45,498 bases of DNA from Pararhodospirillum photometricum DSM 122 (GTDB lineage Bacteria; Pseudomonadota; Alphaproteobacteria; Rhodospirillales; Rhodospirillaceae): contig NC_017059.1 of the NCBI RefSeq assembly GCF_000284415.1, positions 3,052,160 to 3,097,657 on the forward strand. The letters run 5' to 3'. The notes under the pieces are model-generated. The model saw only the letters and a list, made by a program, of their open reading frames with translations, was not told the origin of the DNA and searched no databases. The position numbers and the translations under genes were made by a program. Positions within the stretch are counted from its first letter, which is position 1. Each line of letters begins with the position of its first letter. Positions 17,473-25,417 of the stretch are shown piece by piece.

Positions 17473-18630
17473 ATGATCTACCTCGACAACGCCGCCACCA
17501 CCCCCGTTGATCCCCGCGTTGCCGAGGTCATGGCGGCCACGCAGCGGACGTATCCGGGCAACCCCTCCAGCCTGCACGCCGCCGGTCGGGCCGCCCGGGC
17601 CGCCTTGGAGGACGCCCGGGCCCAGGTCGCGGCCTTGCTGGGCACCGAGCCCGAGACCGTGGTCTTCACCAGCGGCGGCACCGAGGCCAACACCTTGGCC
17701 CTTCTGGGCGTTTTCGAGGCCCTGCCCCCGGGGTCCCATCATCTGGTGACCAGCGAGATCGAGCATCCCTCGGTCCTGGCGCCGGCGGCGCGGCTGGAAC
17801 GCCAGGGGGTGCGGGTCACCCGCCTGCGCCCCGGCCCCGAGGGGTGGATCGATCCCGATACCCTGGCCCGCGCCCTTCGGCCCGATACCCGGCTGGTCTC
17901 CCTCATGGCCGCCAACAACGTGACCGGCGTGGTGCAGCCCCTCGACGCCTTGGCCAAGATCACCCAGGCGCGCGGCATCTTGTTGCATACCGATGCCGTT
18001 CAGGCCGTGGGCAAGATTCCCTTGGACCTTCAGCGCCTGCCGATCGATCTGCTGTCCTTGTCGGGGCACAAGCTGCACGGCCCCAAAGGGGTGGGGGCTC
18101 TCATCGTGCGCTCGGGGGTTCGGCTGGCCCCCCAGATGCTGGGCGGGGGGCAGGAACGGGGGCTGCGCTCGGGCACCGAGAACACCCCGGCCCTGGTCGG
18201 GCTCGGGCTTGCCGCCGCCTTGGCCCACCGCGAGGGCCCCGACGATGCCGTGCGCTTGGTTGCCTTGCGCGAGCACCTGCTGGAGGGGCTCGAAACCCGC
18301 GTGCCCCAGGTCTACGTCATCGGCGACCGCTGGCGCCGTCTGCCCGGGCATCTGTGCTTGGGATTTGCGGGGCAGGAGGGGGAAGCCATCAAGGTGTTGC
18401 TGGCCCTTGATGAGGCTGGCATCGCCGCATCGTCGGGCAGCGCGTGCAGCGCCCAGCGTGCCGCCGAGCCCTCGGCCATCCTGAGCGCCATGGGGTTTGA
18501 CCCCCTCAAAGCCCGCGGTGCCTTGCGCCTGACACTGGGACGCTTCACCAGCGCCGCCGAGATCGAGCGGGTCCTGAGCGTCCTTCCGAGCGTGGTGCAG
18601 ACCTTGCGGCCCCTGACATCCGGGGTTTGA
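17473..18630 (+). CDS. nifS: NifS/IscS-like cysteine desulfurase
   Basis: 385 residues. A PLP enzyme that removes sulfur from cysteine as an enzyme-bound persulfide. The N-terminus MIYLDNAATTPVD is typical; Lys200 (SLSGHKLHGPKG) is the PLP Schiff-base lysine, His98 (SEIEHPSV) stacks on PLP and Cys325 (SSGSACSAQ) is the persulfide cysteine on the flexible loop, so it looks active and group I. I chose ATG 17473 although the frame is open to 17251, because the upstream residues are the GTPase gene in another frame. It starts 5 bases after the GTPase stop. It is probably not the housekeeping IscS, because no iscU, iscA or hsc genes accompany it. Confidence 0.92.
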   Translation: MIYLDNAATTPVDPRVAEVMAATQRTYPGNPSSLHAAGRAARAALEDARAQVAALLGTEPETVVFTSGGTEANTLALLGVFEALPPGSHHLVTSEIEHPSVLAPAARLERQGVRVTRLRPGPEGWIDPDTLARALRPDTRLVSLMAANNVTGVVQPLDALAKITQARGILLHTDAVQAVGKIPLDLQRLPIDLLSLSGHKLHGPKGVGALIVRSGVRLAPQMLGGGQERGLRSGTENTPALVGLGLAAALAHREGPDDAVRLVALREHLLEGLETRVPQVYVIGDRWRRLPGHLCLGFAGQEGEAIKVLLALDEAGIAASSGSACSAQRAAEPSAILSAMGFDPLKARGALRLTLGRFTSAAEIERVLSVLPSVVQTLRPLTSGV

Positions 18631-18699
18631 CACAAGACCGTGGGCCGGGCTTTCGGGCCTTGTTTGCGAAACAGGCTTCTTCACAGGAGAGGAAAACCC

Positions 18700-19413
18700 A
18701 TGAGCGATACCCTGGCGCCGCCGACGCTGCCTGGCCTGGATTGTGGGGTTTGTGGCTATCGAACGTGTCATGACCTGTCGCAGGCTTTGGACACCCGTCC
18801 CGATCTGCTCAAGCGGTGCCTTCCTCTTTCAAGCGCGCGCCTGGACCGGGAAGCGTTGGTGGCGTGCGGCGGATGCAAGAGCCCGAGCGCCCCTGTTGCC
18901 GTGGGCCCCCTCCCGCCCGAGCCCGCTTGCGGGGAGACGGATCCGCTGTGGCGCGATTCCTTGGGCCGGCCTTTCGACTTCTTCTTGGAGCACCTGCCCG
19001 AGGATCCTGGACCGCGCGAGGTCATCTTGCCCCATAACCCCCTGTTGACCCGGGAACTGGAGATCCAGGTCGGCGATCTGTTGATCGGCCGCCCCTTGGG
19101 CATGTCCTGCGGCTGCCCCATCACCCATTGCGGCGTGGTGCGGGAGGTGGATCGCCGCACCGGTGTGATCGTCTGGTGTGTGACCGGCCCTCTGGGAGCG
19201 CGCGAAAAGGGCTTTAAGGATCTGGGCTACTACATCGCCGAGGCTTACGAAGGCCTGATCCCCGAGGCCCGGGTCCCGCTCGCCATTGGCATGAGGTACT
19301 TTTTTCAGCCCCGGCTGTGCATGCTGCAATGGCGCCACAGTGGTCTGATCAACTATCTCAACAAAACCCCGGAAGGGGTGCGCGTCCGCTTGGAAGGGTT
19401 GTGGATCGGCTGA
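18700..19413 (+). CDS. Cysteine-rich Fe-S domain protein (pfam04060-type cluster motif)
   Basis: 237 residues from ATG 18700 (AGGAGAGG upstream). Cys15, 18, 23 and 40 form CxxCx4Cx16C within LPGLDCGVCGYRTCHDL, the [4Fe-4S] motif of RnfB and CO-dehydrogenase/corrinoid proteins. Cys56/Cys59 (ACGGCK) follow, and a second conserved-looking region has Cys137, 139 and 144 (GMSCGCPITHCGVV) and Cys160. At least 10 cysteines suggest two clusters or a scaffold. No enzyme domain is recognised. It is 69 bases after the NifS stop and completes the unit, so it may be scaffold, carrier or the redox partner of the assembled cofactor. Confidence 0.78.
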   Translation: MSDTLAPPTLPGLDCGVCGYRTCHDLSQALDTRPDLLKRCLPLSSARLDREALVACGGCKSPSAPVAVGPLPPEPACGETDPLWRDSLGRPFDFFLEHLPEDPGPREVILPHNPLLTRELEIQVGDLLIGRPLGMSCGCPITHCGVVREVDRRTGVIVWCVTGPLGAREKGFKDLGYYIAEAYEGLIPEARVPLAIGMRYFFQPRLCMLQWRHSGLINYLNKTPEGVRVRLEGLWIG

Positions 19414-19481
19414 CGCCTCCTATCTTTTGTCCGGGGTTGCTCTTATCTTGAGAGCCTGTCTTGTTTGGCGGGAGAAAAAGC

Positions 19482-20129
19482 ATGAACGAGACTCAAGAGG
19501 GAGGGGTCACCCCCGGCGGCACTTCCGGTGCTGCGCCGACGCCTCCTCCCGAGCCCGACGCCCCCGAGCCTGATGCCCCCGAGCCCGACACCGTTGTTTC
19601 GGGGGTGCCGGCGCCGCTGACCCCCAGCCCCCACGTGGTGGACCGGGTCATCAAAAACCATGTGATGGCCGCCGTCGCCGCCGGGGTTGTGCCTGTGCCG
19701 GGCGTCGATCTCGCCGCCGCGGTGGGCATCCAGATCGCCCTCATCCGCCGTCTGTCCGCCCTCCATGGCCGTCCCTTCTCCCAAAACGCCGGCAAGGCCG
19801 TGGTCACCGCCCTGACCGGTGGGGCGGCTGGGGTGGGGTCCGGGCGGTTGGCCGCCAGCGCCCTTAAACTGATTCCCGGTGTCGGGTGGGGGGTCGGTTT
19901 TGTGACCGTGCCGGTCATGAACGGCGCGGCCACCTATGCCGTGGGCAAGGTCGTCGATCGGCATTACCGCGAGGGCGGCGCCTTGCTTGACTTGAGCGCC
20001 GACGCGGTGCGCGACACCTATGCCGAGGCGGTGCGCGCGGGGAAGGATCTGTCCCGGCGTGCGCTCGACACGTTGCGGCGCAAGAAAAAGGGGCCGACGG
20101 CCGAAGACGAGGCCGGGTCGGCGGCCTGA
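19482..20129 (+). CDS. DUF697-like membrane-associated protein
   Basis: 215 residues from ATG 19482 (GGGAG upstream). The N-terminus is acidic and proline-rich with tandem PEPDA units (about 23-38). Residues about 55-165 resemble the DUF697 domain found in YcjF-like proteins and attached to GTPases: HVMAAVAAGVVPVPGVDLAAAVGIQ, then glycine-rich hydrophobic stretches (LTGGAAGVGSG, LIPGVGWGVGF). Two or three short membrane-inserting segments are likely. The C-terminus is basic. Function unknown. It is 68 bases after the Fe-S gene; there is no sign that it belongs to that unit. Confidence 0.7.
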   Translation: MNETQEGGVTPGGTSGAAPTPPPEPDAPEPDAPEPDTVVSGVPAPLTPSPHVVDRVIKNHVMAAVAAGVVPVPGVDLAAAVGIQIALIRRLSALHGRPFSQNAGKAVVTALTGGAAGVGSGRLAASALKLIPGVGWGVGFVTVPVMNGAATYAVGKVVDRHYREGGALLDLSADAVRDTYAEAVRAGKDLSRRALDTLRRKKKGPTAEDEAGSAA

Positions 20130-20132
20130 AAA

Positions 20133-20166
20133 AAGGCTGGGGAGGCGCGGCCTCCCCAGGCCCCTC
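20133..20166. repeat. Dispersed hairpin element, copy 7
   Basis: GGCTGGGGAGGC then GCCTCCCCAGG with a short GCG loop, preceded by an A-tract (20129-20134) that would be a U-tract for the converging Nudix gene. Placed between converging genes. Confidence 0.75.
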
Positions 20167-20169
20167 GGG

Positions 20170-20775
20170 TCATGGGGATCCGTTGGGGCGTCCGGCCGGG
20201 GCAAAGTTGGAGAGCCCGATCCGTTGGGCGTGGTCGCGCAACGCCCAGGAGACCGTGGGATAGGCCAGATCATCCCACGGGATGTCGGACCACGCCACCA
20301 GGGCCGTCTCCAGGCTTTCCTGGCCCGGGGCATGGTGGGGGTCCATCATCTCGGCGCGATAGATCAGGTGGACCTGGCTGATATGTGTGAGGTTGTATAA
20401 GGCCAAGAGATCGACAATGCGCACCCGCGCCCCGGTTTCCTCGCGCACTTCGCGGGCGGCGCCTTCCTCTGTCGTTTCGCGCAGTTCCATGAAGCCGGCT
20501 GGCACCGTCCAGTAGCCTCGGCGGGGCTCAATGGCCCGTCGCGCCAAAAGCACCCGGTCTTCCCAGGTGCAGACGGCGCCGACGATGATGCGGGGATTGT
20601 CGTAAACGATAAACCCACAGGTTCCGCACACAAGACGCTCCCGGTCGTCGCCAGCGGGGATCTTACGCTCGAAAACCGGGCGAACCCGTGCCGTGCCCTG
20701 TTCGGTTGAAAAGTAGCCCTCGTTCGAGACTTCGGTGGTGCAGGGCGCCTCGGGGAACGGGGACTCCTCCATCAT
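20170..20775 (-). CDS. Nudix hydrolase with a half zinc ribbon
   Basis: 201 residues. The Nudix box [22 protein letters not shown] (from Gly94) matches Gx5Ex7REUxEExGU with all acidic metal ligands. Upstream, [20 protein letters not shown] (about 48-66) is the second half of the N-terminal zinc ribbon seen in NudC-like and related hydrolases; the first CxxC pair usually found about 20 residues earlier is missing here. Substrate is a nucleoside diphosphate linked to another moiety, not predictable further. ATG 20775 is followed by a second ATG; GGGAGGGGA precedes them. Confidence 0.85.
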   Translation of the reverse strand: MMEESPFPEAPCTTEVSNEGYFSTEQGTARVRPVFERKIPAGDDRERLVCGTCGFIVYDNPRIIVGAVCTWEDRVLLARRAIEPRRGYWTVPAGFMELRETTEEGAAREVREETGARVRIVDLLALYNLTHISQVHLIYRAEMMDPHHAPGQESLETALVAWSDIPWDDLAYPTVSWALRDHAQRIGLSNFAPAGRPNGSP

Positions 20776-20809
20776 GCGCTCCCCTCCCTCAGGGCTCAGG
20801 CGTTTGGGG

Positions 20810-21088
20810 TCAGATCAGAAAGTTATAATAGGTCCCGCGCGGCGCATCGAGATCGTAGCGCCGCCCATCGACCACGACAAAACGGCCGGACCCCAGGGCA
20901 TCGCGCGACGGTCTCGGCCGGGGAGCTGCCTCTTCGGTAGCGCCAAGGGACGGTGCACGGACCTCGCGCGCCGATGCCACGCCGGCCGAAGAACGAACCG
21001 GCCGCAGCCGGGCCCCCGGCAAGACAACGGGCCCCTGATAGCCTCCTTCGATCCGCCCCCGACCGAGGCCCGTCCCCTCATTGGCCAT
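20810..21088 (-). CDS. Small hypothetical protein
   Basis: 92 residues. The middle is proline/arginine/alanine-rich and unremarkable, but the C-terminus [20 protein letters not shown] looks like a folded beta hairpin, and the reading frame has strong G/C third positions. No family recognised. A second frame on the same strand overlaps it and cannot be excluded. It is 34 bases upstream of the Nudix start on the same strand. The start at 21088 has only a weak ribosome site. Confidence 0.4.
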   Translation of the reverse strand: MANEGTGLGRGRIEGGYQGPVVLPGARLRPVRSSAGVASAREVRAPSLGATEEAAPRPRPSRDALGSGRFVVVDGRRYDLDAPRGTYYNFLI

Positions 21089-21144
21089 GATCTCGCGGCG
21101 CGCTCCTCAAACGAAAGACCAAGCGGGGCTGGGGGCACACGCCC

Positions 21145-21342
21145 TCACGCCTCAATGTCGAGAGTGACCCCACGATCGGCCACTTTGGGGACCATGGGCT
21201 CAACGTCGGGCCCTTTGGCCTCTTGCGAGGGGGGGGGCGGTGGTGTGTTCTGGAAAGGTTGAAGGCCCGTCACGCCGAGCTGGAGGCTCGCTGCGTAGCC
21301 GGCAACGGTCGCGGAATCCATACGCCAATCCTCCCGAGTCAT
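21145..21342 (-). CDS. Small hypothetical protein, possibly motility-associated
   Basis: 65 residues from ATG 21342 (an inner ATG at 21321 gives 58). The start MDSATVAGYAASLQLGVTG is a short helix resembling, weakly, YjfB-type putative motility proteins; it is followed by a proline run and an acidic tail ending VTLDIEA. No ribosome site stands out except AATGAGGG. It is short and low-confidence; the region from 21343 to 21589 upstream has no other gene. Confidence 0.4.
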   Translation of the reverse strand: MTREDWRMDSATVAGYAASLQLGVTGLQPFQNTPPPPPSQEAKGPDVEPMVPKVADRGVTLDIEA

Positions 21343-21589
21343 TGCCCCCTCATTCTTCAGGATACGCTGTGTTCCTCCTTTGAACAACATCCTTTCGCGT
21401 TTTGGAGGCGAAACAGCCAAGCGGGAGACCAAAGTCGCGGATCGAGGAAGAGTAGCCGGAGTCTGCGGCGGCTGTTATAAGTTATAAATCCCCGGGATCG
21501 CGGCAAACCCCGTTTCCCCAGGATTGGGTGTGTCGCTTTGCCAGGACAAAGCGGCATGGAGAGTTCCCCGCCGCTGACGGACACATCAG

Positions 21590-23164
21590 GTGAAGCGCGA
21601 CGTCATTAATGAAAAAGTGCTGAAGCTCCTCGGCCGGTTCGGGTCCGTGGACCTTCGGGCCCTGGTCACCGAGGTCTCCCAGGTAGACGCCACCGCCATC
21701 ATGCAGTCTGGAGTGCTGGTGGATGACCGGGGCAAGGTGCAGCTTGGCCAGATCGGCGTGATGGAATCGCTCCTGGTCATGGCGTTGGGCGGCAAACCCA
21801 CCATTACCATGCCGCGCAACATCGAACCCGTGCGCGATGCCCTGATCTTGTTCCTCAAGCTCAACAACACCGACCGCTTCGGCTTCCGCGCCGACGACCG
21901 GCCCGAGACCTGGGCCTTTCGCATCCTTGACCAGTTGTTCACCGAGTTCGCGCAACGTAACGACTTGACTCTCAAAGACCGCTTGGTCCTCCTGCACGCT
22001 ACTGACAATGCCTTGTGGCATGCGGCGTTTTCTTACGCTCTTCAATTGTACATTCAGGTGATGGAGCGCGGCGAGGGCTTTATCCAGTCCACCGACAAGC
22101 CGGCCATGGCGGCCACAGCCAACGCGTTTCGTACCGCTGTGGAAGTGCGCCGCGCCAAGATTCCCAAGCTCAAGTATGGCAATCCCCTCGCCGGTTTCAA
22201 GGAAATCACCGAATACGCCATCGGCCAGTATTTCGACGGCATGGACATCAACGATGCCATGAGCCAGAGCCTCGTGCAGGCTCAGTTGGGCACCGGCGGC
22301 GAGGGCGGGCAGGAGCGCTTCAAGGCCTTTTTGGAATCCAACCGCATCACCATGGACATGTTTCCGACCACAGCGGCCCAGCTTTATCAGCAGGTCGGCG
22401 CCTCGATCCAGTTCAAACATACGGAAGAGGAGGTGTCGAACGTCCTTTACGAGTTTGCCAAGCAGACCAGCCAGCAAAAGCAAATGGAGTCCATGTTCGG
22501 CAACTTCGCCGAGGCGGCGTTTCCGGTGGCGGCGAAGTGCAGCCAGCTCATGTCTTTTGCCGGCCTGCAAATTACCGATGCCGCCAACATGCTGGTGCGC
22601 TGGATGCGTGAATCAGGCGCCCTGGACGACGTGCGCCAAGCCGACCGCCGCGCCCGCATTGAATCCGTGCTTGATGCCGTGACCAAAGAGGAATTGACCA
22701 ACATTCTGGCCTTTCGCAGTGGTCGCACCACCTCGGGCGACATCAGCCAGCAGGTCTTGAGTCAATACGTTCAAGGTCATTGCAAGTTGTTGCCGCTCAA
22801 CGCCATCAGTCAAAAAATGTATCGCGTGCAACACGCCCTCACCACCCAGATGGAGGCCTCGGAAGCCTTTGTGGCGCGGCCCGGGGCGACTTTGCTCAAA
22901 GACATGACCTTTGGCGTTGACGAGTTCTTCCGCACCCTGCGCTCGGTGTTTCGCGATATCTTTGAAGCGGCCGATTCCAGCCGCCTGACCCAAACCCGAT
23001 CCTTGGACGAGTTCAAGCGCAAATATGGTCCGCTCTCGACCATCTCGGTCATGGTGCCGCGTGCGCCGACCATGGGCACCGGCGCTTGGATCGAGTATGC
23101 CCGCAAGGAGCTAGGCGAGGTCTCCAGCTACGTTTTCGAGAAGCGCCTGCACAAGCAGAGCTGA
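21590..23164 (+). CDS. Uncharacterised 524-residue cytoplasmic protein
   Basis: Long, clearly coding frame (strong G/C third positions, balanced composition) beginning GTG 21590; an in-frame stop at 21575 rules out a longer start, and the ribosome site is poor (CATCAGG). No signal peptide or membrane segment. The protein looks mostly alpha-helical, with an N-terminal part that could be a small winged-helix-like domain (KRDVINEKVLKLLGRFGSVD) and a glutamine-rich helical middle (FAKQTSQQKQMESMFGNF). Only one cysteine-containing motif (AAKCSQLMS) and no catalytic motif recognised. Neighbours are tadA downstream and the two small unknowns upstream, which give no function. Confidence 0.75.
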   Translation: MKRDVINEKVLKLLGRFGSVDLRALVTEVSQVDATAIMQSGVLVDDRGKVQLGQIGVMESLLVMALGGKPTITMPRNIEPVRDALILFLKLNNTDRFGFRADDRPETWAFRILDQLFTEFAQRNDLTLKDRLVLLHATDNALWHAAFSYALQLYIQVMERGEGFIQSTDKPAMAATANAFRTAVEVRRAKIPKLKYGNPLAGFKEITEYAIGQYFDGMDINDAMSQSLVQAQLGTGGEGGQERFKAFLESNRITMDMFPTTAAQLYQQVGASIQFKHTEEEVSNVLYEFAKQTSQQKQMESMFGNFAEAAFPVAAKCSQLMSFAGLQITDAANMLVRWMRESGALDDVRQADRRARIESVLDAVTKEELTNILAFRSGRTTSGDISQQVLSQYVQGHCKLLPLNAISQKMYRVQHALTTQMEASEAFVARPGATLLKDMTFGVDEFFRTLRSVFRDIFEAADSSRLTQTRSLDEFKRKYGPLSTISVMVPRAPTMGTGAWIEYARKELGEVSSYVFEKRLHKQS

Positions 23165-23275
23165 CCACCCACGGTCGATAACACCCCGGGAACCGAGGGG
23201 GTCTGGGCCGCACGAGGGAGAACAGGGCTGGGCGTTGAGACAGCAGGAGCCGGGGCAGGGCAGGGGACCCGGGGC

Positions 23276-23773
23276 TTGGCGCCCATGGCCCTGGCCCTGG
23301 CCGAAGCGCGCGCAGCGGCGGCGCGGGGCGAGGTGCCGGTTGGCGCCGTGCTCCTGGATGCCCGGGGCCGGGTTCTGGCGGCGGCCGGCAACCGAGTCGA
23401 GACGGACCACGACCCCAGTGCTCACGCCGAGATTTTGGCCCTGCGCGCCGCCTGCGCCCGGGTCGGCGCGCCGCGTCTGCCGGGGTGTGTGCTGTGGGTG
23501 ACCTTGGAGCCTTGCGCCATGTGTGCCCAAGCCCTGGCCAATGCCCGGGTGGCCCGGGTCATTTTCGGGGCGTATGACCCCAAGGGGGGCGCTGTGGAGC
23601 ATGGGCCCCGCCTGTTTGGGCAGCCGACCTGTCACCATCGGCCCGAGGTCATTGGCGGGATCGAGGAGCGGGCGGCGGCGGCTTTGCTGCGGGCTTTTTT
23701 TTCGCGATCGGCGCTGAAGGGGCTGGGGCGCGCCCCTTGCCTTCCCTTTACGAACAGCGTTGACGGCATATAA
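23276..23773 (+). CDS. tadA: tRNA-specific adenosine deaminase TadA
   Basis: Deaminates A34 to inosine in tRNA-Arg(ACG). From the TTG at 23276, residues His50-Ala-Glu52 and PCAMC with Cys80/Cys83 form the zinc site and proton shuttle; GEVPVGAVL and GAYDPKGGAVEHG are TadA-specific. The start is uncertain: TTG 23276 or ATG 23285, both after a purine-rich GGGGACCCGGGG stretch; the N-terminus is slightly short compared with E. coli TadA. The C-terminal 15 residues, after SALKGLGRAPC, run to TAA 23771-23773 and are not conserved. Confidence 0.9.
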   Translation: MAPMALALAEARAAAARGEVPVGAVLLDARGRVLAAAGNRVETDHDPSAHAEILALRAACARVGAPRLPGCVLWVTLEPCAMCAQALANARVARVIFGAYDPKGGAVEHGPRLFGQPTCHHRPEVIGGIEERAAAALLRAFFSRSALKGLGRAPCLPFTNSVDGI

Positions 23774-23823
23774 GAAACATCTCATACAAGCAGCCTTCGC
23801 ACCCCCGACCAAGCGAGGTCAGC

Positions 23824-24168
23824 ATGTACAAGGACTGGTCCCAGATTGCCACCGACCTGGGGGCCCTGATGGGCGAGGCCCGCAAGGCTATTCCCGAGAC
23901 CTGGGGCGGTTTTTCCCAGATGGCCAAGGGATCGATGACTCCCGGCGCGCTGGATCCCAAAACCAAAGAGTTGATCGCGGTGGGTATCAGCATCGCCAAT
24001 CGCTGCGACGGCTGTCTGGCGTTTCACGTGCGCGCGGCGGTCAAGCACGGCGCCACGCGCGAGGAGCTTCTGGAAACGGTGGCCGTGGGGTTATACATGG
24101 GGGGAGGCCCCTCGGCGGTGTATGGCTCCATGGCGTTGGAAGCCTACGATCAGTTCGTCGCGGCCTGA
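23824..24168 (+). CDS. AhpD-like carboxymuconolactone decarboxylase-family protein
   Basis: 114 residues of the CMD/AhpD fold. Cys61-x-x-Cys64 with His68 (NRCDGCLAFHVRAA) is the thiol pair plus histidine of AhpD-type peroxidases; KTKELIAVGISIANR and GATREELLETVAVGLYMGG are standard for the family. A role as a thiol-dependent hydroperoxidase is inferred from the CxxC. Start ATG 23824 follows GAGGTCAGC. It may share the oxidative-stress theme with dps-oxyR elsewhere in the window. Confidence 0.88.
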   Translation: MYKDWSQIATDLGALMGEARKAIPETWGGFSQMAKGSMTPGALDPKTKELIAVGISIANRCDGCLAFHVRAAVKHGATREELLETVAVGLYMGGGPSAVYGSMALEAYDQFVAA

Positions 24169-24174
24169 TTTTGG

Positions 24175-24203
24175 GGCCCGGGAGAGGAGGACTCCCCCGG
24201 GCC
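24175..24203 (+). terminator. Hairpin after the AhpD-like gene
   Basis: GGCCCGGGAG at 24175-24184 can pair with CTCCCCCGGGCC at 24192-24203 (two bulged C). No T-tract follows, so termination would be weak; the next gene starts 26 bases later. Confidence 0.45.
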
Positions 24204-24229
24204 GCCCGTTCGCCGACGGAGGCTTGATC

Positions 24230-24736
24230 ATGACCAGCCCGCGCGCTGTTGTACTGCTATCGTGCCTCCTGGCCTTTGCCGCCCCGGATCTGGCCCTGGC
24301 GGAAGGGGGGGGAGGCGGTGCTAAGGCGACGGGCAGCGGTGATCGTCGGGAAAAGATGGCCAAACGGCCGCGCGACGAGGCCGATCTGACCGGCGGCGAG
24401 ATGATCCAACTAGAGCCTATGTGGGTGCCCGTGATGAACCGGGGGCGGGGCCCGGTGTTCTACGGGATCACGGTCCAATTGACCCCCCAACCCGACAAGA
24501 TCCCCGATGCCTGTTACAAAACCCCCTGGGTGACCGAGGCCCTGGTTCTTTATTTTCACGATCATCCCTTGCCCGGCATGACCCAGGCGACCCTCGAAAG
24601 CGCGCCGTTGGCCAGGGCGTTGAAGGGGGTTGTGGAGGCGGTGGCTCCGGGGCTGTTCAAAGCGGTTCACCTGATCGAAGGGTCAAGCGACAAGATCAAC
24701 GAGAATGATGCCGACTTGTCTCTGTCTTGTGGCTAG
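24230..24736 (+). CDS. Exported protein of unknown function
   Basis: 168 residues from ATG 24230 (ACGGAGGC upstream). Residues 1-25 are a signal peptide (basic start, LLSCLLAFAAP core, cleavage likely after DLALA). A glycine run follows, then a lysine/arginine/aspartate-rich linker and a folded region EMIQLEPMWVPVMNRGRGP ... YGITVQLTPQP. Two cysteines remain in the mature part (DACYKTPW; LSLSCG at the C-terminus) and could form a disulfide. The VxxxRG-FYGITVxL pattern vaguely recalls FliL-type proteins, but not enough to assign it. The methyltransferase gene begins 13-25 bases downstream. Confidence 0.7.
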   Translation: MTSPRAVVLLSCLLAFAAPDLALAEGGGGGAKATGSGDRREKMAKRPRDEADLTGGEMIQLEPMWVPVMNRGRGPVFYGITVQLTPQPDKIPDACYKTPWVTEALVLYFHDHPLPGMTQATLESAPLARALKGVVEAVAPGLFKAVHLIEGSSDKINENDADLSLSCG

Positions 24737-24760
24737 AGAGACAAGAGAGTGCCCCCGGTC

Positions 24761-25417
24761 ATGGATGCCGACGATACCCGCGTTGCCGCTCTTTATACCG
24801 GCTTTCTCAAGCGCCACGGTCCGACCTATCGTGCCTTGCACTGGTCGAGTCCCGAGAGCCAGCAGGAGCGCTTTGCCCGGCTGGCGGCGGTTGGCCTGAA
24901 GCCGGGGCAGTCGGTTTTGGACGTGGGCTGCGGTCTGGGGGACTTCCTGGGGTGGCTGGAGGCCCAGGGTGTGCTGGTGGACTACACCGGGCTCGACATG
25001 ACCCCGGCCATGATCGAGCACTGCCGGGCCACCCATCCCCGCGGGCGCTTTGTGGTGGGCAATGTGGCGGCGGGGCCGATGCCGACGCTGGCCCGCTTCG
25101 ACTGGGTGGTGGCCAGTGGCATCTTTGCCTTTCGGCAGAGCGAGCCAGAGGTTTATATGCGCTCGGTGATTGAACGCTTGTGGCGCTTGGCCCGGTGCGG
25201 GGTGGCGTTCAATGCCCTATCAACGCGCGCCCCCCACCCCGAGCGCTGGAGCCTGTTCCACGCCGATCCCGAGGCCACCTTGGCCTTTTGTCAGGCGTTG
25301 GGCGGGACGTGCCGCCTGACCCACACCGCCGATCACAGCGATTTTACGGTTCACCTGTGGCGCGACGCTCACTCGGCTTCAGAGGCGAAACTGCTGGCTG
25401 CGGTTCCCAGCGAGTAG
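24761..25417 (+). CDS. SAM-dependent class I methyltransferase
   Basis: 218 residues from ATG 24761 (GTG 24749 would add four). The SAM-binding loop VLDVGCGLGDFLGWLE (about 49-64) and acidic residue of motif II (DYTGLDMTP) are clear; motif IV is FDWVVASGIF. N-terminal residues YRALHWSSPESQQERF resemble methyltransferases of the cyclopropane/UbiE type, but the substrate cannot be told. Its 3' end overlaps the converging lipoprotein gene by about 49 bases. Confidence 0.85.
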   Translation: MDADDTRVAALYTGFLKRHGPTYRALHWSSPESQQERFARLAAVGLKPGQSVLDVGCGLGDFLGWLEAQGVLVDYTGLDMTPAMIEHCRATHPRGRFVVGNVAAGPMPTLARFDWVVASGIFAFRQSEPEVYMRSVIERLWRLARCGVAFNALSTRAPHPERWSLFHADPEATLAFCQALGGTCRLTHTADHSDFTVHLWRDAHSASEAKLLAAVPSE

